Notes under the pieces: model-generated
Seen by the model: the letters and a program-made list of their open reading frames with translations, nothing else
Databases searched by the model: none
What the model was told of the DNA's origin: nothing
Made by a program: the position numbers and the translations under genes
Shown here: piece after piece, positions 61,487 through 64,000 of the stretch
How the letters are laid out: each line of letters opens with the position of its first letter
Position numbering within the stretch: position 1 is the stretch's first letter
Source of the DNA: Nonomuraea basaltis
GTDB taxonomy: Bacteria > Actinomycetota > Actinomycetes > Streptosporangiales > Streptosporangiaceae
Reading direction: 5' to 3'
NCBI RefSeq assembly: GCF_005893125.1
Contig: NZ_VCJS01000031.1
Coordinates: 1-64,000, forward strand
DNA: 64,000 bases

Positions 61487-62281
61487 TCACACAGCCAGTG
61501 ACCTGGCCCTGGTGAAGACGTCGTCCAGCATTTGGGCGGTGACGCGACCGGTGAACGTGTTCTGCTGGCTGGGGTGGTAGCAGCCGATGAGCGTCACGGA
61601 GGCGCCGGCGTACCGGGCCTCGGCCTCGGCACCGTGCCCGAACGGCGGCCGGCTGCGCGGCAGCTCGTAGCCCGCGTCCTTCAGCGCCGGCCACATGGCC
61701 TGCCAGGCGTACCCGCCGAGCGCCACGACCACCCGCACGCCCGGCGCGACGAGCGCCAGCTCGCGGGCCATCCACGGGAAGCAGGTGGTCTTCTCCGACG
61801 GCGAGGGCTTGTTCGCGGGCGGCGCGCAGCGCACCGAGGCCACCACGCGCGTGGCGAAGAGCTCCTGACCGTCGCCGGCGTGCGTGCTGGTCTCCTTCGA
61901 GGCCAGGCCGCTGCGGTACAGCGAGGCGAACAGCCAGTCGCCGCTGCGGTCGCCGGTGAAGATCCGCCCGGTCCTGTTGCCCCCGTGCGCGGCCGGCGCG
62001 AGGCCCACCAGCACGATCCGCGGCTGCTCGGCGCCCCAGCCGGGGACGGGACGGCCCCAGTACGTCTCGTCCGCGAACGCGCGCCGCTTCACCTCGGCGA
62101 CCTGCTCACGCCACTCCACCAGGCGGGGACAGGCACGGCAGACGGACTGCCTGGCCGTGAGCTCCGCGAGGGTGCTGCTGGTGGCGGCGAGGCGGCGCAC
62201 GTCCGCGGGGTCGAGCGCGACCGGGGTGTCCGCGGTCGCGGGATCGCCGGGCCAGCCGGTGCCAGGAGGTACGAAGCTCAT
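61487..62281 (-). CDS. Uracil-DNA glycosylase, family 5 (UDGb)
   Basis: 264 residues. Family 5 layout: an iron-sulphur Cys set beginning [12 protein letters not shown], motif 1 [18 protein letters not shown], later Cys in [12 protein letters not shown] and [11 protein letters not shown], and motif 2 [11 protein letters not shown]. The Asp/Asn that activates water in other UDG families is replaced by Ala in GLAPAAHG, which is normal for family 5. It removes uracil and other damaged bases from DNA. It follows NDH-2 upstream, 95 bases away, on the same strand. Confidence 0.9.
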   Translation of the reverse strand: MSFVPPGTGWPGDPATADTPVALDPADVRRLAATSSTLAELTARQSVCRACPRLVEWREQVAEVKRRAFADETYWGRPVPGWGAEQPRIVLVGLAPAAHGGNRTGRIFTGDRSGDWLFASLYRSGLASKETSTHAGDGQELFATRVVASVRCAPPANKPSPSEKTTCFPWMARELALVAPGVRVVVALGGYAWQAMWPALKDAGYELPRSRPPFGHGAEAEARYAGASVTLIGCYHPSQQNTFTGRVTAQMLDDVFTRARSLAV

Positions 62282-62300
62282 GACACCGATCGTGCCCGAA

Positions 62301-63176
62301 CTACTTGGTCGGGGTCGGGGTCGGGGTCGGCATGGAGCAGGTGGGCCTCGGCTCCGGGGTGGTTTGCGGATCCTCCGGCAACCCGTCCTTGACCAGCGGC
62401 AGCGGGTAGCGGTTGAGTATCGGCTCGCCGCACGACCTGTCGACGGTGTAGCCGTGGTCCTCCGGGTTGGTGGTGAGCGGGGTGCCGTCCTGGTCGTAGA
62501 GGTAGACGTCGGTGAGCGGGGTGCCGTCCTTGGCGTACGGCTTGATGTTGTAGATGCCGGACGATCCCGACCCCACCAGCAGCACGTCGGCGGCCGGCTC
62601 GGCCATCGCGACCGGCTGCTGGGCGTAGGACGCCTGAGACGGGGCCCCCGTCAGCCCACTGAGCAGCGCCAACGCGGCGGCCAGGTTGAGCGCGGTCGCG
62701 ATGACCGCGGCCGACCGTCCCCCGCGCCGCCTGCCGAACCAGACCGAGACCCAGACGCTCGCCGCGACCACGGCCCAGTCGGCGGGGTTCTCGGGGACGA
62801 TCCTGCCGTAATCGCTCAGCGAGAGCACCAGCATGGCCAGCAGATAGCCGCGCAGCACCCACCAGCCCGGCCGAAGCTCGGGCAGAAAGGCCACGAAGCT
62901 CCGGTAGGGCCCCTGCCGCAGCATCGTGGCGTGCGCCTTGGACACCCACTCCTGCGGCCGCACACGGTGCCTCTGGCGGCTCTCGGAGCGGCCTCCGTAG
63001 GCGGCCATGAGCTCCTCGGCGTAGACGATGGGCGGGCCCAGCCGGTCCTCGATCGGCACGTCCGACTCCGCCGCGATCTCCGCGAGGTGGTCGTCGAGGT
63101 CCTCGAGCAGCTCTTCCCGGTCGGGGTGGTCGCCCACGGCATCGCGTACGGCCTGCGCGTAGTGTTCGGGGGTCAT
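62301..63176 (-). CDS. HAAS-domain membrane protein
   Basis: 291 residues. The N-terminal ~70 residues are a HAAS domain ([32 protein letters not shown]). About four membrane helices follow ([52 protein letters not shown]) and an external ~90-residue end finishing in a PTPTPTPTK repeat. HAAS proteins are partners of PadR regulators and often report envelope state. The start overlaps the PadR stop (ATGA). Confidence 0.82.
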   Translation of the reverse strand: MTPEHYAQAVRDAVGDHPDREELLEDLDDHLAEIAAESDVPIEDRLGPPIVYAEELMAAYGGRSESRQRHRVRPQEWVSKAHATMLRQGPYRSFVAFLPELRPGWWVLRGYLLAMLVLSLSDYGRIVPENPADWAVVAASVWVSVWFGRRRGGRSAAVIATALNLAAALALLSGLTGAPSQASYAQQPVAMAEPAADVLLVGSGSSGIYNIKPYAKDGTPLTDVYLYDQDGTPLTTNPEDHGYTVDRSCGEPILNRYPLPLVKDGLPEDPQTTPEPRPTCSMPTPTPTPTK

Positions 63177-63499
63177 TCTCGTCCCTCCTTGAGCAGCGAT
63201 GCCATGGTGGCCGCGAAAGAGGCCCAGGTCTTGGCCGAGGTGGCGTACATGCCCCTGCCGACCTCGTTGAGCCCGTAGTACTTGCGGTGCGGCCCCTCGT
63301 CGGAGGCCACCACATATGAGGTCAGGGCGCCTGCCTTGAACAGCCGGCGCAGCGTGCCGTACACGGAGGCGTCGCCCACCTCTTCCAGGCCGGCCTCCCT
63401 GAGCCTGCGCACGACGTCGTAGCCGTAGCCGTCGCGCTCGTTGAGCACGGCCAGCACGGCCAGGTCGAGCACGCCTTTCAGCAGCTGGCTGCTATCCAC
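63173..63499 (-). CDS. PadR-family transcriptional regulator
   Basis: 108 residues from GTG 63499. Winged helix LLKGVLDLAVLAVLNERDGYGYDVVRRLREAGLEEVGDASVYGTLRRLFKAG in outline, with the family's GYGYDVVRRL and SVYGTLRRL, then wing residues RKYYGLNEVGRGM. A TAGTGT box lies seven bases before the GTG, so it may be leaderless. It probably represses its own two-gene operon. Confidence 0.88.
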   Translation of the reverse strand: MDSSQLLKGVLDLAVLAVLNERDGYGYDVVRRLREAGLEEVGDASVYGTLRRLFKAGALTSYVVASDEGPHRKYYGLNEVGRGMYATSAKTWASFAATMASLLKEGRE

Positions 63500-63506
63500 G
63501 CAAAGC

Positions 63507-63512
63507 ACACTA
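63507..63512 (-). promoter_or_regulatory. TAGTGT box 7 bases before padR
   Basis: On the - strand TAGTGT-N7-GTG. Direct repeats GCAAAGC flank the box and may be PadR contacts. Confidence 0.45.
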
Positions 63513-63541
63513 CTGTGCAAAGCGTAATAGTGGCAACAAGA

Positions 63542-63573
63542 AACCGGGTGGCGCCCGAAGGTGCCACCCGGTT
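63542..63573 (-). terminator. Intrinsic terminator of the last gene in the window
   Basis: Perfect 11-base arms AACCGGGTGGC / GCCACCCGGTT with a 10-base loop. On the - strand it is followed by TCTTGTTG. It lies 22 bases after the stop of the last gene. Confidence 0.8.
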
Positions 63574-63594
63574 GTTACTCGGTCAAACCGTCGT

Positions 63595-64000
63595 TCACAC
63601 CGGCTTGGTAGGCGTGGGGGACGGGGTCGCGGTCGGAGTCGGCTCCGCAGTCTTGCAAGGAGCGTAGGACTGCGTGATCGACTCACTGTTGTGCGGCCCG
63701 GAGACCGTCAGCGTGACGTTGCCACCCTTGGTGGCGTCACCGGTCAGCAGGCTGTCGGGGAGCCCGACGGTCTTCGCGCCGGCGCCGGCGAAGTAGGCCT
63801 CGCCCTTGAGCACGGACGCGCCGTTCACCGACCAGGTCCACTGGACCTTCGCCGAGCCCGTCGTGCTGACGGTGGCGTGGGCGCTGACCTTGCAGCCGTC
63901 GTGGTTGGTGCCGGTCACCAGGCTGGAGGCCGAGACCTTCACGGCGGGAGCGGGGGCCGGGTCCTTGCACCAGACCTTGTAGTAGGCCCGGTTGGAGGAG
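63595..64000 (-). CDS. Hypothetical secreted or surface protein, 5' partial
   Basis: The frame is open to the window edge, so the N-terminus is missing. The visible 134 residues hold an Ig-like beta domain (VKVSASSLVTGTNHDGCKVS, KVQWTWSVNGASVLKG, GNVTLTVSGPHNSESITQSYAPC) with a Cys pair, and end in a Thr/Pro repeat (TPTATPSPTPTKPV). The domain type and tail suggest an exported protein. No function can be given. Confidence 0.6.
   Translation of the reverse strand, partial: SSNRAYYKVWCKDPAPAPAVKVSASSLVTGTNHDGCKVSAHATVSTTGSAKVQWTWSVNGASVLKGEAYFAGAGAKTVGLPDSLLTGDATKGGNVTLTVSGPHNSESITQSYAPCKTAEPTPTATPSPTPTKPV

Overview
The window is 64 kb of very GC-rich DNA with dense genes, almost exclusively G/C at third codon positions, many GTG starts and ATGA/GTGA overlaps. 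Mycothiol S-conjugate amidase (mca), a DUF4307 protein next to it, an AfsQ-type two-component system, a SARP/BTAD regulator and DUF692/TIGR04222 genes point to a filamentous actinomycete. A Streptosporangiales member such as Nonomuraea is plausible, but that is an inference from gene content. It reads as chromosomal core and near-core DNA: I see no transposase, integrase, phage gene or CRISPR array.

Layout. 1-5 kb: a PucR-type regulator (5' end outside the window), an MHS-family transporter, an alpha/beta hydrolase and a secreted esterase, all on + and tightly overlapped. 4.9-7.8 kb: a family 2 glycosyltransferase and a membrane-anchored lytic transglycosylase on -. 8.0-10.6 kb: an AfsQ1/AfsQ2/lipoprotein-like signalling operon, with a perfect CRP-type site in the divergent promoter region. 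10.7-13.6 kb: PhoH, a cis-prenyltransferase and a hypothetical gene. 13.7-17.2 kb: the most unusual locus, two TIGR04222-like membrane proteins with Gly/Ser/Cys tails (one an exact seven-residue Cys repeat), a DUF692 multinuclear-iron enzyme and a small partner. 17.2-19.3 kb: GTP-dependent PEP carboxykinase with three DasR-like sites upstream. 19.3-25 kb: a probable self-regulated ribbon-helix-helix protein, an NlpC/P60 hydrolase, greA, DUF4307, mca, a 54-residue membrane protein, a GNAT protein and a hypothetical gene. 25-31 kb: a YyaL-type protein, a class A PBP, an Lrp regulator and hppD. 31-36 kb: an M1 aminopeptidase, an ECF sigma factor with a membrane partner, a ROK kinase and a FIST-domain protein. 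36-40.5 kb: an AAA+/VWA chelatase-like pair and a GNAT. 40.5-43.4 kb: an epimerase remnant and a MarR/MFS/nitroreductase resistance-type module. 43.5-47.4 kb: small proteins, metB and an orphan histidine kinase. 47.3-55.4 kb: a large BTAD/NB-ARC/TPR regulator, an imine-reductase-like enzyme, cystathionine beta-synthase, an SGNH hydrolase and a PQQ-propeller lipoprotein. 55.4-58.5 kb: a thiolase, a PPOX-fold protein, a DUF4287-like protein and a Bax-inhibitor-1 protein. 58.7-60 kb: a short-variable-arm tRNA with anticodon UAA, a deformylase-like protein with an altered catalytic motif and an ACT-domain protein. 60-64 kb: NDH-2, a family 5 uracil-DNA glycosylase, a HAAS/PadR pair and a partial secreted protein.

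Themes. metB and CBS form the two ends of transsulfuration and sit 6 kb apart. Several genes appear to be transcribed without a leader, with a TAnnnT box 6-7 bases before the start codon. Three genes carry a rare TTA codon. Convergent gene pairs are usually separated by strong hairpins or short tandem repeats. No stretch longer than about 300 bases lacks a feature. The longest gaps (7764-8023, 19047-19294, 24850-25094, 40507-40788, 56647-56890) hold the promoter sites, gene remnant and repeats listed below.
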